Positions 35,537 through 45,937 of a stretch of DNA of 57,159 nucleotides are shown piece after piece. A program made the translations under genes and the position numbers. The first letter of the stretch is position 1; the number at the start of each line of letters is the position of its first letter. The stretch comes from Paracoccus aeridis. Its GTDB lineage: Bacteria; Pseudomonadota; Alphaproteobacteria; Rhodobacterales; Rhodobacteraceae. The stretch lies in NCBI RefSeq assembly GCF_004923205.2, contig NZ_SELD02000012.1, positions 1 to 57,159 on the forward strand, given 5' to 3'. The notes beneath the pieces are model-generated. The model was not told the origin of the DNA. It made no database searches and saw only the letters and a list, made by a program, of their open reading frames with translations.

Positions 35537-35950
35537 ATGACGACGCAAGCCGAGATCGACCGCATCGCCCGTGAAACGAAGGTCATCGCCGTCGTGGGCC
35601 TGTCGCCGCGGCCGGAACGGCCCAGCTACGGCGTGGCGCGGTTCCTGCAGGCGCGCGGGCACCGGATCGTCCCGGTCAATCCCGGGCAGGCTGGCGGGAC
35701 GATCCTGGGCGAGCCGGTCTTTGCCTCTCTCTCCGCCATCCCCGACCGCGACGAAGTCGACATGATCGACATCTTCCGGCAGTCCGACGCGGTGCCCGGC
35801 ATCGTGGACGAGGCGCTGGCGGTGCTGCCGAACCTGCGCACCGTCTGGATGCAGATCGGCGTCAGGCACGAGGGCGCCGCCGCAAAGGCCGAGGCGGCGG
35901 GCAAGACCGTTGTGCAGGACATGTGCCCGAAGATCGAGTTTCCGCGCTGA
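35537..35950 (+). CDS. CoA-binding domain protein (YccU-like)
   Basis: A 137-residue protein with AAGG upstream of the ATG. It consists of a single Rossmann-type CoA-binding domain (KVIAVVGLSPRPERPSYGVA, FLQARGHRIVPVNPGQ, VDMIDIFRQSDAVPGIVDEA, VWMQIGVRHEGAAAKAEAAG). It ends VVQDMCPKIEFPR, typical of the family. The cellular role is unknown. Confidence 0.88.
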   Translation: MTTQAEIDRIARETKVIAVVGLSPRPERPSYGVARFLQARGHRIVPVNPGQAGGTILGEPVFASLSAIPDRDEVDMIDIFRQSDAVPGIVDEALAVLPNLRTVWMQIGVRHEGAAAKAEAAGKTVVQDMCPKIEFPR

Positions 35951-35997
35951 CCGGATGGGGGCCGCCGCTGCCCCCTTCCCATCCCGTGACGTGGCGT

Positions 35998-36003
35998 TAT
36001 AGT
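35998..36003 (+). promoter_or_regulatory. Probable -10 box of the leu leader transcript
   Basis: TATAGT at 35998-36003 lies 6 bp before the leader-peptide ATG at 36010. If used, transcription starts at or within a base or two of the ATG, giving a leaderless leader-peptide mRNA. A clear -35 is not visible. Confidence 0.4.
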
Positions 36004-36009
36004 GCGGTC

Positions 36010-36108
36010 ATGACCCGGACCCGTCGCATCCCGACCGCCCCCGACGCGCAATCCAGCGCGCTGACGGCCGTGAGCCTCCGCGGTCTGCTGCTTCTTACGC
36101 TGCGCTGA
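36010..36108 (+). CDS. Leucine leader peptide (attenuator) upstream of leuA
   Basis: A 32-codon ORF, MTRTRRIPTAPDAQSSALTA then VSLRGLLLLTLR, ends 101 bp before leuA. Six Leu codons occur within its last ten codons, four of them consecutive (CTG CTG CTT CTT), the mark of a leucine-responsive leader peptide. Starvation for charged Leu-tRNA would stall the ribosome here. No ribosome site is visible, consistent with a leaderless transcript from the -10 box just upstream. Confidence 0.8.
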   Translation: MTRTRRIPTAPDAQSSALTAVSLRGLLLLTLR

Positions 36109-36133
36109 GCGGGTCCCCGGGCCGCCGCTCAGC
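36104..36133 (+). promoter_or_regulatory. Attenuator hairpin of the leuA leader
   Basis: GCTGAGCGG (36104-36112), containing the leader stop codon, pairs perfectly with CCGCTCAGC (36125-36133). CAGCAG at 36130-36135 can instead pair with the CTGCTG control codons at 36085-36090, so the two structures exclude each other. No T-tract follows, so downstream termination may be Rho-dependent or the switch may act on translation. Confidence 0.55.
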
Positions 36134-36209
36134 AGGTCAGCGCCCGGCTTCCCGACATGATCCCGGCTTGAGCCCGGCCCCGGCCCGGCACCACCAAGGC
36201 AGCTTCTCC

Positions 36210-37781
36210 ATGACCACCACGACCGACCGCAACCGCGTCCTGATCTTCGACACCACCCTGCGCGACGGCGAGCAATCGCCCGGCGCCACCATGTCCCACG
36301 CCGAAAAGCTGGAAATCGCCCAGATGCTCGACGAGATGGGCGTCGACATCATCGAGGCGGGCTTTCCCATCGCGTCCGAGGGCGACTTCGCCGCCGTGTC
36401 CGATATCGCCAAGGCCGCGCGGAACGCCGTGATCTGCGGCCTCGCCCGCGCGCAGATCCCCGACATCGACCGCGCGTGGGAAGCCGTGCGCCATGCGAAG
36501 CGCCCGCGCATCCATACCTTCATCGGCACCTCGCCCCTGCACCGGGCGATCCCGAACCTCGACATGGACCAGATGGCCGACCGCATCCACCAGACGGTCA
36601 CGCACGCCCGCAACCTGTGCGACGACGTGCAGTGGTCGCCGATGGACGCGACGCGGACGGAACACGACTACCTGTGCCGCGTCGTCGAGATCGCGATCAG
36701 GGCCGGCGCCACGACGATCAACATTCCCGACACGGTGGGCTACACCGCGCCGCGCGAATCCGCGGCCCTGATCGCCATGCTGCTGGAGCGCGTTCCCGGC
36801 GCCGACCGCATCGTCTTCGCGACCCACTGCCACAACGACCTCGGCATGGCGACGGCGAACAGCCTGGCCGCCGTCGAGGCGGGCGCGCGGCAGGTCGAGT
36901 GCACGATCAACGGGCTGGGCGAACGTGCCGGCAACACCGCGCTGGAAGAGGTCGTGATGGCGCTGAAGGTGCGCCACGACATCATGCCCTTCACGACCGC
37001 GATCGACACGACGAAGATCATGGGCCTGTCGCGCCGGGTGAGCCAGGTGTCGGGCTTCCCGGTCCAGTTCAACAAGGCGATCGTCGGCAAGAACGCGTTC
37101 CTGCACGAATCGGGCATCCACCAGGACGGCGTCCTGAAGAACGTCGAGACGTTCGAGATCATGCGCCCCGCCGATATCGGCCTGAACGAGGCCAACATCG
37201 CGATGGGCAAGCACTCGGGCCGCGCGGCGCTGCGGGCGAAGCTCGGCGACCTCGGGTTCGAGGTGGGGGACAACCAGCTCAAGGACGTGTTCGTGCGGTT
37301 CAAGGCGCTCGCCGACCGCAAGAAGGAAGTCTACGACGACGACCTCGTGGCGCTGATGCAGGACAGCGCCGCCAACACCGACACCGACTACCTGCAGGTC
37401 CGGCACCTGCGCGTGGTCTGCGGCGGCGGCGAGCCTGCCACCGCGACCCTGACGATGATGGTGGACGAGGACGAGCAGACGGTGGAACGCCAGGGCGACG
37501 GCCCCGTCGACGCGGCGTTCGCCTGTGTCAACGCGTTGTTCCGGCATGACGCCACCCTGCAGCTTTACCAGGTCCATGCCGTCACCGAAGGCACCGACGC
37601 GCAGGCAACCGTCAGCGTCCGGCTGGAGGAGGAAGGGCGCATCGCCACCGGGCAGGCCGCCGACACCGACACGATCCTTGCGAGCGTCAAGGCCTATGTC
37701 GGCGCGCTGAACCGGCTGCGTGTGCGGCGCCAGAAGACGGCGCCCGACAGCGACACCCGGTCGATCGGGATGTTCTCGTGA
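36210..37781 (+). CDS. leuA: 2-isopropylmalate synthase
   Basis: A 523-residue protein with AAGG upstream of the ATG. The catalytic domain has FDTTLRDGEQSPGATM, the metal-binding THCHNDLGMATANSLAAVEA and ECTINGLGERAGN, and the linker AFLHESGIHQDGVLKN. The C-terminal about 120 residues form the leucine-binding regulatory domain. It condenses acetyl-CoA with 2-oxoisovalerate, the committed step of leucine synthesis. Regulation is probably both feedback inhibition and attenuation by the leader peptide upstream. Confidence 0.97.
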   Translation: MTTTTDRNRVLIFDTTLRDGEQSPGATMSHAEKLEIAQMLDEMGVDIIEAGFPIASEGDFAAVSDIAKAARNAVICGLARAQIPDIDRAWEAVRHAKRPRIHTFIGTSPLHRAIPNLDMDQMADRIHQTVTHARNLCDDVQWSPMDATRTEHDYLCRVVEIAIRAGATTINIPDTVGYTAPRESAALIAMLLERVPGADRIVFATHCHNDLGMATANSLAAVEAGARQVECTINGLGERAGNTALEEVVMALKVRHDIMPFTTAIDTTKIMGLSRRVSQVSGFPVQFNKAIVGKNAFLHESGIHQDGVLKNVETFEIMRPADIGLNEANIAMGKHSGRAALRAKLGDLGFEVGDNQLKDVFVRFKALADRKKEVYDDDLVALMQDSAANTDTDYLQVRHLRVVCGGGEPATATLTMMVDEDEQTVERQGDGPVDAAFACVNALFRHDATLQLYQVHAVTEGTDAQATVSVRLEEEGRIATGQAADTDTILASVKAYVGALNRLRVRRQKTAPDSDTRSIGMFS

Positions 37782-37930
37782 TCTTGGCGGGGGCGGGCCC
37801 GGCTCGCCCCTGCCGGACGATCGCGCCCGTGGCTCTACGCCTGCCGCGGCGGTGGGCCGAGCCGTCAGCAGAAACCTTGCCGCGGTTCGCCCGCAAACAG
37901 GCTTTCGCCGCGCGGGCGCAGCGCCTATAG

Positions 37931-39040
<1,110 letters not shown>

Positions 39041-39050
39041 GGCCGGGTTC

Positions 39051-40040
39051 ATGGCGCGCAAGGGCTATGATTTCGTGGCCCCGGCCCGCCGGGTCCTGAT
39101 CGCTGTCCTGGTCCTGGTCCTGCTGGCGCTGTTCCTGTTCTGGCGCATCGACGGGCCGCGCGCCGAGCGGATGCGGGCGGTCTTCATCGACCGAACCGTC
39201 CCGGGCTTCGACTGGGCCATGCGGCCGGTCACGAAGCTCAGCCAGATGATCGGCGGCTTCCAGTCCTATGCCCGGATCTACGAACAAAACCAGGAGCTGC
39301 GGCGCGAACTGCAGCGCATGTCGGCGTGGAAAGAGGCCGCGGTCCAGCTGGAACAGGAAAACGCCAAGCTGCTGGCGCAGAACAACGTGCGGATCGACCC
39401 CGCGCTGACCAGCGTGTCGGGCGTGGTGATGACCGACAGCGGCAGCGCGTTCCGGCAATCTGTGCTTCTGAACGTGGGCGCGCGCGACGGCGTGCTGGAC
39501 GGCTGGGCCACGATGGACGGGCTGGGTCTGGTTGGCCGCATCGCCGGCGTCGGCCACACCACCAGCCGGGTGATGCTGCTGACCGACCCCAGTTCGCGCC
39601 TGCCGGTGCGCGTGCAGCCGTCGGGCCACCACGCGCTGCTTGCGGGCGACAACACCGCGCTGCCGGTGCTCGACTTCATCGAAAGCGCCGACGACGTGCG
39701 GCCGGGCGACCGGGTGATCTCGTCGGGCGACGGGGGCGTGTTCCCGGCGGGCCTCGTCGTGGGGCAGGCGGTGCTAGCGTCCGACGGGCGGATGCGGGTG
39801 CGGATGGCGGCGGACTACGGACGGCTCGAGTTCCTGCGCGTCCTGCGCAGCCACCCGGCCGAACAGCTGTCAGACGCGGGCACCCTGATCCCGCCGCCCC
39901 CCGACGACTTCATCGGCCCGCCGCTTCCCGCGCGGCTGCCCGTCACCGACCTGCCCGCGCCCGAGGCCGCTGCGAGCGAGGCCGCCCCCGCCGAGGCGCC
40001 CGCGCCCGACGCCGACCGCGCGCCCGCCGCGAACGACTGA
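39051..40040 (+). CDS. mreC: Rod shape-determining protein MreC
   Basis: A 329-residue protein with one N-terminal membrane helix (VLIAVLVLVLLALFLFW), a coiled coil near residues 75-110 (ELRRELQRMSAWKEAAVQLE) and a periplasmic beta domain (GVVMTDSGSAFRQSVLLNVG, SRVMLLTDPSSRLPVRVQPS). The C-terminus is an Ala/Pro/Glu-rich tail. It starts 10 bp after mreB. Confidence 0.95.
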   Translation: MARKGYDFVAPARRVLIAVLVLVLLALFLFWRIDGPRAERMRAVFIDRTVPGFDWAMRPVTKLSQMIGGFQSYARIYEQNQELRRELQRMSAWKEAAVQLEQENAKLLAQNNVRIDPALTSVSGVVMTDSGSAFRQSVLLNVGARDGVLDGWATMDGLGLVGRIAGVGHTTSRVMLLTDPSSRLPVRVQPSGHHALLAGDNTALPVLDFIESADDVRPGDRVISSGDGGVFPAGLVVGQAVLASDGRMRVRMAADYGRLEFLRVLRSHPAEQLSDAGTLIPPPPDDFIGPPLPARLPVTDLPAPEAAASEAAPAEAPAPDADRAPAAND

Positions 40041-40047
40041 CGCCGCC

Positions 40048-40596
40048 ATGATCGACCCCTACCGCCGCGGGCAGCTGACCGGGATGACGATCTACGTCAT
40101 CCTGGGGCTTGCGATCCTGTTCACCCGCCTGCTGCCGCTGTCCCCCGGCCGTGTCGCCATGCCCGGCCCCGACGTGCTGCTGTGCCTCACCCTCGCCTGG
40201 GTCGCGCGCCGGCCCGACCAGGTGCCGGTCCTCGTCATCGCCGCGATGTTCATGGTCGAAAGCCTGCTGACGCTGCGGCCGCCGGGCCTGTGGCCCGCCA
40301 TCGTCGTCGTGGGGACGGAAACCGCGCGGTTGCGCGAACAGCGTTGGCGCGAACAGCCGTTTCTGCTTGAATGGCTGCGGGTCGGGACGCTGGTGCTGGG
40401 GATGATGATGGCGGACAGGCTGCTGCAGGCGGCGTTCTTCGTGCCCGACGCGATGTCGCCGCGCCCGCCGCTGGGGCAGGCGCTGCTGCACGTGATCGCG
40501 ACCGTCGCGGCCTATCCGCTGGTCGTCCTCGCGGCGCGCGTGGTGGCGGGGCTGCGCCGCGCGCGGCCGGGCGAAATCCACGACGCGAGGATCTGA
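40048..40596 (+). CDS. mreD: Rod shape-determining protein MreD
   Basis: A 182-residue integral membrane protein, 7 bp after mreC. Hydrophobic segments are visible at MTIYVILGLAILFTRLLPLS, VPVLVIAAMFMVESLLTL and VIATVAAYPLVVLAARVVAG. The assignment rests on size, topology and position between mreC and mrdA, since MreD sequences diverge strongly. Confidence 0.88.
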   Translation: MIDPYRRGQLTGMTIYVILGLAILFTRLLPLSPGRVAMPGPDVLLCLTLAWVARRPDQVPVLVIAAMFMVESLLTLRPPGLWPAIVVVGTETARLREQRWREQPFLLEWLRVGTLVLGMMMADRLLQAAFFVPDAMSPRPPLGQALLHVIATVAAYPLVVLAARVVAGLRRARPGEIHDARI

Positions 40597-40600
40597 GCGG

Positions 40601-42544
40601 ATGCGGAAATCGTCCCGTGAGGTCGTCGAAAGCGCGCGGTCCATCAGCCGCCGCGGGCTGATGCTCGGCGCGATCCAGGCCGCGGTGGTCGGGACGCTGG
40701 GCTGGCGGCTGAAGTCGATGCAGCTCGACCGGGCGGACGAGTTCCGGCTGCTGAGCGACGGAAACTCGATCAAGCTGCGGCTGCTGCCGCCCGCGCGCGG
40801 GCTGATCCACGACCGCAACGGCGTGCTGCTGGCCGGGAACGAACAGAACTACCGCGTCACCATCACGCGCGAGGAAGCCGGCGACGTGAGCGCGGTCGTG
40901 GCCCGGCTGCGCCACCTGATCCCGATGACCGACACCTCGGTCGCGGCGCTCATGGCCGAGATCGACCGCCGCAGCGCCATCACCCCCGTCAGCGTGGCCG
41001 ACCGTCTGACCTGGGAACAGTTCGCCTCGATCGCCGTCAACGCCCCCGCGCTGCCCGGCGTCACGCCGGAATCGGGACTGTCGCGCGGCTATCCGCGCGG
41101 CGGCGACTTCGCGCATGTGCTGGGCTACGTCGGCCCGGTGTCGGACTACGACCTGTCCAAGATCGAAAACCCCGACCCGGTGCTGATGCTGCCCGAGTTC
41201 CAGCTGGGCAAGGTCGGCGTCGAGGCGAAGCTCGAGACCGTCCTGCGCGGCAAGGCCGGCACCCGGCGGGTCGAGGTCAACAGCGCCGGGCGCGAGATGC
41301 GCGAACTGGGCCGGATCGAGGGCGAGCAGGGCGCGACCGTCCAGATGACGCTGGACGCGGGCCTTCAGAACTTCGCGATCCAGCGGCTGGGCGGGGAATC
41401 GGCGGCGGCCGTCGTCATCGACGTGCAGACCGGCGACATTCTGACGATCGCGTCCTCGCCCGTCTTCGATCCGAACATGTTCGTGCGGGGGATCACCAGC
41501 AGCGACTATACGGCGCTGATGAACCACGACCACCGGCCGCTCGCGGACAAGACGGTGCAGGGGCTTTACCCGCCCGGTTCGACCTTCAAGATGGTCACGC
41601 TTCTGGCGGGGCTCGAAGCCGGCGTCATCAACGGCGGCTCGCGCTTCTACTGTCCCGGTCACCTGCAGATCGCGGGGCGGCGCTTCCACTGCTGGAGCAG
41701 GGGCGGCCACGGCTCGATGGACCCGGTGCAGAGCCTCGAGCATTCGTGCGACGTGTTCTACTATGAACTCGCGCAGCGCGTGGGCATCGACCGCATCGCA
41801 GAGATGGCGCGCAGGCTGGGGATCGGGGTTCGCCACGACCTGCCGATGTCCGCGGTGGCCGAGGGGATCGCGCCCGACCGGGCGTGGAAGCGCGCCCGGC
41901 ACGACGAGGAATGGCAGGTGGGCGATTCCATCAACGCCTCCATCGGGCAGGGCTACGTGCTGGCGTCGCCGCTGCAGCTGGCGATCATGACGGCGCGGGT
42001 GGCATCGGGCCGCGCGGTCGAGCCGCGGCTGGTGCGGGCCGTCGACGGGGTGGCGCAGGCCGTGCCGGATTTCCCCGATCTCGGGATCGATCCCGCGAAC
42101 CTCAGGATCGCGCGGGCGGGGATGGACGCGGTGATGAACGGCAGTCGCGGCACCGCCGCCCGGTCGCGGATTCTCGCGCCGGAATGGCGCATGGCGGGCA
42201 AGACCGGCACCAGCCAGGTCCGCAACATCACCGCGGCCGAGCGGGCGCGCGGCGTGATCTCGAACGAGCAGCTGCCATGGGCGCGGCGCGACCACGCGCT
42301 GTTCGTCTGCTACGCCCCGTTCGAGGCGCCGCGCTACGCGGTGTCGGTCGTGGTCGAACATGGCGGCGGCGGCTCGGCGGTGGCCGCGCCCATCGCCCGC
42401 GACATCCTGCTGTTCGCGCTCGCAGGCGGGCTGCCGCCCCTCGACGCCTATCCCCCCGCCGCGCGCGCCGCCGTCGAGGAGACCTGGGCGAAGATGCAGC
42501 TCGACACGCCCGAGCCGCCGCAGCTGGCAAGGGTGCGCGCCTGA
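40601..42544 (+). CDS. mrdA: Penicillin-binding protein 2 (transpeptidase)
   Basis: A 647-residue class B PBP. After one N-terminal membrane segment and a dimerisation domain (ARGLIHDRNGVLLAGNEQNY) comes the transpeptidase domain: catalytic Ser327 in PPGSTFKM (SxxK), SCD (SxN position) in EHSCDVFYYELA and Lys534 in AGKTGTSQV (KTG). It cross-links elongating peptidoglycan with RodA as glycosyltransferase partner; rodA overlaps its stop. Confidence 0.97.
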   Translation: MRKSSREVVESARSISRRGLMLGAIQAAVVGTLGWRLKSMQLDRADEFRLLSDGNSIKLRLLPPARGLIHDRNGVLLAGNEQNYRVTITREEAGDVSAVVARLRHLIPMTDTSVAALMAEIDRRSAITPVSVADRLTWEQFASIAVNAPALPGVTPESGLSRGYPRGGDFAHVLGYVGPVSDYDLSKIENPDPVLMLPEFQLGKVGVEAKLETVLRGKAGTRRVEVNSAGREMRELGRIEGEQGATVQMTLDAGLQNFAIQRLGGESAAAVVIDVQTGDILTIASSPVFDPNMFVRGITSSDYTALMNHDHRPLADKTVQGLYPPGSTFKMVTLLAGLEAGVINGGSRFYCPGHLQIAGRRFHCWSRGGHGSMDPVQSLEHSCDVFYYELAQRVGIDRIAEMARRLGIGVRHDLPMSAVAEGIAPDRAWKRARHDEEWQVGDSINASIGQGYVLASPLQLAIMTARVASGRAVEPRLVRAVDGVAQAVPDFPDLGIDPANLRIARAGMDAVMNGSRGTAARSRILAPEWRMAGKTGTSQVRNITAAERARGVISNEQLPWARRDHALFVCYAPFEAPRYAVSVVVEHGGGGSAVAAPIARDILLFALAGGLPPLDAYPPAARAAVEETWAKMQLDTPEPPQLARVRA

Positions 42545-43686
42545 TGACCTATCTCGACTACAAGGTGGCGCAGGCCCCGACCGGCTGGCGCAAGATCCTG
42601 CACCTGAACTGGCCGCTGGTGTTCCTGCTGGCGTCGGTGGCGTCGGCGGGGTTCCTGATGCTGTATTCGGTCTCGGGCGGGCGCCCGCACCTGTGGGCCG
42701 AGCCGCAGATCGAGCGCTTCGCCGTCGGCATGGTCGCGATGATCGCGCTCGCCTTTGCGCCGATCTGGTTCTGGCGGTCCATATCGGTCCCGGCCTACGT
42801 CGTCTGCTGCATCATGCTGCTGGCGGTGGACCTCGTCGGGCATATCGGCATGGGCGCGCAGCGGTGGCTGGACCTCGGCCCGATCAAGCTGCAGCCGTCC
42901 GAGCTGACCAAGATCGCGCTCGTCCTGATCCTCGCCGCCTATTACGACTGGCTCGACATGGACCGGATCTCGCGCCCGGTGTGGGTGCTGATCCCGCTGG
43001 TGCTGATCCTGCTGCCGACCGCGCTGGTGCTCAAGCAGCCGGACCTCGGGACCTCGGTGATGCTGGTCGCGGGCGGCGGGATCATGATGTTCGCGGCCGG
43101 CGTCAGCCTGTGGTACTTCGCGGCCGTGATCGGAGCCGTGGCCGGGCTGGTGTTCGCCGTGCTGGAAAGCCGCGGGACGGACTGGCAGCTGCTCCACGAC
43201 TACCAGTACCGACGGATCGACACCTTCCTCGACCCGTCCAGCGACCCGCTGGGTGCGGGCTACAACATCACCCAGGCGCAGATCGCGCTGGGGTCGGGCG
43301 GCTGGTCGGGGCGCGGCTTCATGCAGGGCACGCAGAGTCGGCTGAACTTCCTGCCCGAAAAGCACACCGACTTCATCTTCACCACCCTGGCCGAGGAGTT
43401 CGGCTTCGTCGGCACGATGACGCTGCTCACGCTCTATGCGCTGATCCTCGCCTTCTGCCTCCATTCCGCGCTGACCAACCGGGATCGCTTCGGAAGCCTG
43501 CTGACCGTCGGCGTCGGCGGCACGTTCTTCCTGTATTTCGCGGTCAACATGTCGATGGTGATGGGGCTGATGCCGGTCGTGGGCGTGCCGCTGCCGCTGG
43601 TGAGCTATGGGGGGACGCAGCTGATGATCCTGCTGATGGCGTTCGGGATCGTGCAATCGGCCCACGTCAACCGCGTGAGGGGGTGA
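42544..43686 (+). CDS. rodA: Peptidoglycan glycosyltransferase RodA (SEDS)
   Basis: A 380-residue polytopic SEDS protein whose ATG shares its A with the mrdA stop (TGATG). Family motifs include GAQRWLDLGPIKLQPSELTK, ALVLKQPDLGTSVMLVAGGG, NFLPEKHTDFIFTTLAEEFG and GVPLPLVSYGGTQLMILLMA. It polymerises lipid II during elongation with PBP2. Confidence 0.97.
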   Translation: MTYLDYKVAQAPTGWRKILHLNWPLVFLLASVASAGFLMLYSVSGGRPHLWAEPQIERFAVGMVAMIALAFAPIWFWRSISVPAYVVCCIMLLAVDLVGHIGMGAQRWLDLGPIKLQPSELTKIALVLILAAYYDWLDMDRISRPVWVLIPLVLILLPTALVLKQPDLGTSVMLVAGGGIMMFAAGVSLWYFAAVIGAVAGLVFAVLESRGTDWQLLHDYQYRRIDTFLDPSSDPLGAGYNITQAQIALGSGGWSGRGFMQGTQSRLNFLPEKHTDFIFTTLAEEFGFVGTMTLLTLYALILAFCLHSALTNRDRFGSLLTVGVGGTFFLYFAVNMSMVMGLMPVVGVPLPLVSYGGTQLMILLMAFGIVQSAHVNRVRG

Positions 43687-43688
43687 CG

Positions 43689-44609
43689 ATGCGCGTCCTT
43701 TTCGCCGCGCCGTCGAAGGGCTGGGACAACTGGGCCCCGCACCTGCGCGCCGCCTGCCCCGAGATGGAGCTTCTGCAGGACGGCGAGCCCGGCAGCTTCG
43801 ACGCGCTCATCTACGCGCCGGGCTACCCGGAAAGCGGCGAGCCGCTGGACTTCACCCCCTTCACCCGCGCCCGGCTGGTCCAGAGCCTGTGGGCGGGGGT
43901 GGAAAGGATCGTGGGCAATCCCACCCTCACGCAGCCGCTGTGCCGGATGGTCGATCCGGGGCTGCAGGCGGGGATGGTGGAATACTGCCTCGGCTGGACC
44001 ATGCGCGCGCATCTGGGCATGGACGGCTACGCGCAGGACGGCGTCTGGCGCAATCCGATAGTCCCGCCGCTCGCGCCCGAGCGGCGCGTCACGGTGCTGG
44101 GCACCGGGGCGCTGGGGGGCGCGGTCGCGCGGGCGCTGAAGGCGATGGGCTTCGACGTCGCGGGCTGGTCCGCCTCGGGCCGTGCCGTCGAGGGGATGGA
44201 GGTGCTGCCCGGCGCCGACCTTCACGCGGCGCTGGCGCGGGCCGAGATCCTCGTGTCGCTGCTGCCCGACACGCCCGGGACGCGCGACCTGCTGGATGCC
44301 GGAACGCTGGCGCTGCTCCCTTCGGGCGCGACCATCATCAACCCCGGCCGCGGCACGCTGATCGTCGAGGACGACCTCCTGGCGGCGCTGGATCGCGGGC
44401 AGGTGGGCATGGCCGTGCTGGACGTGTTCCGGACCGAACCGCTTCCGCCCGAGCACCCGTTCTGGGCCCATCCGCGCGTCGTCGTGACCCCCCATATCGC
44501 GGCCGACACGCGCCCGTCGACGGCCGCGCCTATCGTCGCCGAGAACCTGCGCCGGGCGATGGACGGCCGCCCGCTTCTGCACCTCGTCGATCGCGCGCGC
44601 GGCTATTGA
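43689..44609 (+). CDS. Glyoxylate/hydroxypyruvate reductase A-type 2-hydroxyacid dehydrogenase
   Basis: A 306-residue protein 2 bp after rodA. The NAD(P)-binding motif is VTVLGTGALGGAVARALKAM. Catalytic Arg is in LLPSGATIINPGRGTLIVED, Glu in DVFRTEPLPPEHPFW and His in VTPHIAADT. The N-terminal part (RVLFAAPSKGWDNWAPHLRA) matches GhrA-type enzymes. Its proximity to rodA may mean co-transcription, but no functional link is evident. Confidence 0.9.
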   Translation: MRVLFAAPSKGWDNWAPHLRAACPEMELLQDGEPGSFDALIYAPGYPESGEPLDFTPFTRARLVQSLWAGVERIVGNPTLTQPLCRMVDPGLQAGMVEYCLGWTMRAHLGMDGYAQDGVWRNPIVPPLAPERRVTVLGTGALGGAVARALKAMGFDVAGWSASGRAVEGMEVLPGADLHAALARAEILVSLLPDTPGTRDLLDAGTLALLPSGATIINPGRGTLIVEDDLLAALDRGQVGMAVLDVFRTEPLPPEHPFWAHPRVVVTPHIAADTRPSTAAPIVAENLRRAMDGRPLLHLVDRARGY

Positions 44610-45371
44610 CTACCAGCGCAGGCGCGGCGGCCGGTCGACGGCGGGCGCGGGTTCCGGCTCGGGCTGCGGCTTGCGGCTGAGTTCCAGCCGCAGCGCGCCG
44701 GGCGGCAGCGGCAGGGCCTCGAACGTGACGTCGAGCCCGCCCTCAACGGGCGGAAGGAACGCCACGAGTTCGGCCACCGATTTCGCGATCGACGCCTGTT
44801 CATCGGGCGCCGCACCCGAGATCACCAGCAGGTGCCCGGCCGCTCCGTCGGTCCAGTCCGCACCCGCGAGCGCGGCGCCGGACAGGATCTCGCCCATGTC
44901 CGCCAGCCTGGCGGCGAGCGGTCCCGACAGCGCGTCTACCACCCCCGGATCCGGCGCGCGCAGCGCCGCCGGACGCGCCTGTGCCTCGTCGGGGCGCTGC
45001 GCCAGCGCGCGTTCCAGCCACGCCAGCGAGCCCGCGTCGAGCAGCATCTGCGAAGGCCGCCCCGGGTTGACCAGGACCGCGCGCCCCTCGGCGGCCAGCG
45101 CCCCCGCAAGCACGCGGCCCGGCATCGCGGCATGGGCGACCGGGCCGCCGACGAAGGCCGCGAGTTCCGCCGCGTCGTCGCAGGCAAGCGCCGCGCCGGT
45201 GCCGTCCAGATCGAACAGCATCAGGTCGGCCACGTCGCCCTGCGGATCGGCGGACAGCGCGACGAAAAGCTCGGTATCGGCAAGCTGGCGCAGGACGGCG
45301 GCGCGGGCGGCGGCGTCCGCCTCGTGGAAGGGGACCGCGCACAGGCGGTCGAGGGCGGTCGGTCGGGTCAC
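44610..45371 (-). CDS. SseB family protein
   Basis: A 253-residue protein from a GTG at 45371 that overlaps the stop of the upstream glycosylase gene (GTGA). It contains an SseB-like N-terminal domain (LCAVPFHEADAAARAAVLRQ, TELFVALS, LMLFDLDGTGAALACDD, GRAVLVNPGRPSQMLL). The C-terminal part is Ala/Pro-rich and ends PAVDRPPRLRW. The molecular function of the family is not established. It is convergent with the reductase gene, with stop codons adjacent. Confidence 0.8.
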   Translation of the reverse strand: MTRPTALDRLCAVPFHEADAAARAAVLRQLADTELFVALSADPQGDVADLMLFDLDGTGAALACDDAAELAAFVGGPVAHAAMPGRVLAGALAAEGRAVLVNPGRPSQMLLDAGSLAWLERALAQRPDEAQARPAALRAPDPGVVDALSGPLAARLADMGEILSGAALAGADWTDGAAGHLLVISGAAPDEQASIAKSVAELVAFLPPVEGGLDVTFEALPLPPGALRLELSRKPQPEPEPAPAVDRPPRLRW

Positions 45372-45937
45372 AGCAGCTCGGCCAGGGTGCGGCGCAGTTC
45401 GGGGACCAGCTCCGCCTCGAACCACGGATTGCGTTTCAGCCACCCGGTATTGCGCCAGGACGGGTGAGGCAAGGGGAACACCGCCGGGGCGTGGTCGCGC
45501 CAGGACCGCACCGCCTGCGTGACGCCCGCCATGCCGAGATGCCACCGCATCGCGTGGCCGCCGATCAGCAGCGTGACGCGCGGCTGCAGATCGGCCAGCA
45601 CCCGCGCCCGCCACGTCGCGGCGCACAGGGGCGGCGGCGGCAGGTCCGACCCCTTCGCGTCGTAGCCCGGAAAGCAGAACGCCATGGGCACGATCGCCAC
45701 GCGCGAGCGGTCGTAGAACGTCGCCTCGTCGACGCCCATCCAGTCCCGCAGCCGCCGCCCCGACGCGTCGGTGAAGGGCCGCCCGGACCCGTGGACGCGC
45801 AGCCCCGGCGCCTGGCTTGCGACCAACACCCTCGCGCCGGGGGCGAACCACGCCACGGGGCGCGGCGCGTGGGCGGTGGCGGTCGTGCGGAACCGCTCCG
45901 CGCACAGGCGGCAGGCGGTGATTTCATCCTGGATCAT
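45368..45937 (-). CDS. Uracil-DNA glycosylase superfamily protein
   Basis: A 189-residue protein. It has an N-terminal Cys pair (ITACRLCAERF), motif A region VLVASQAPGLRVHGSGRPFT and motif B LPHPSWRNTGW. Between them is VTLLIGGHAMRWHLG. These match the small uracil-DNA glycosylase-like family found in Proteobacteria. Whether it removes uracil or another base is not shown. It is translationally coupled to the SseB gene. Confidence 0.85.
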   Translation of the reverse strand: MIQDEITACRLCAERFRTTATAHAPRPVAWFAPGARVLVASQAPGLRVHGSGRPFTDASGRRLRDWMGVDEATFYDRSRVAIVPMAFCFPGYDAKGSDLPPPPLCAATWRARVLADLQPRVTLLIGGHAMRWHLGMAGVTQAVRSWRDHAPAVFPLPHPSWRNTGWLKRNPWFEAELVPELRRTLAELL

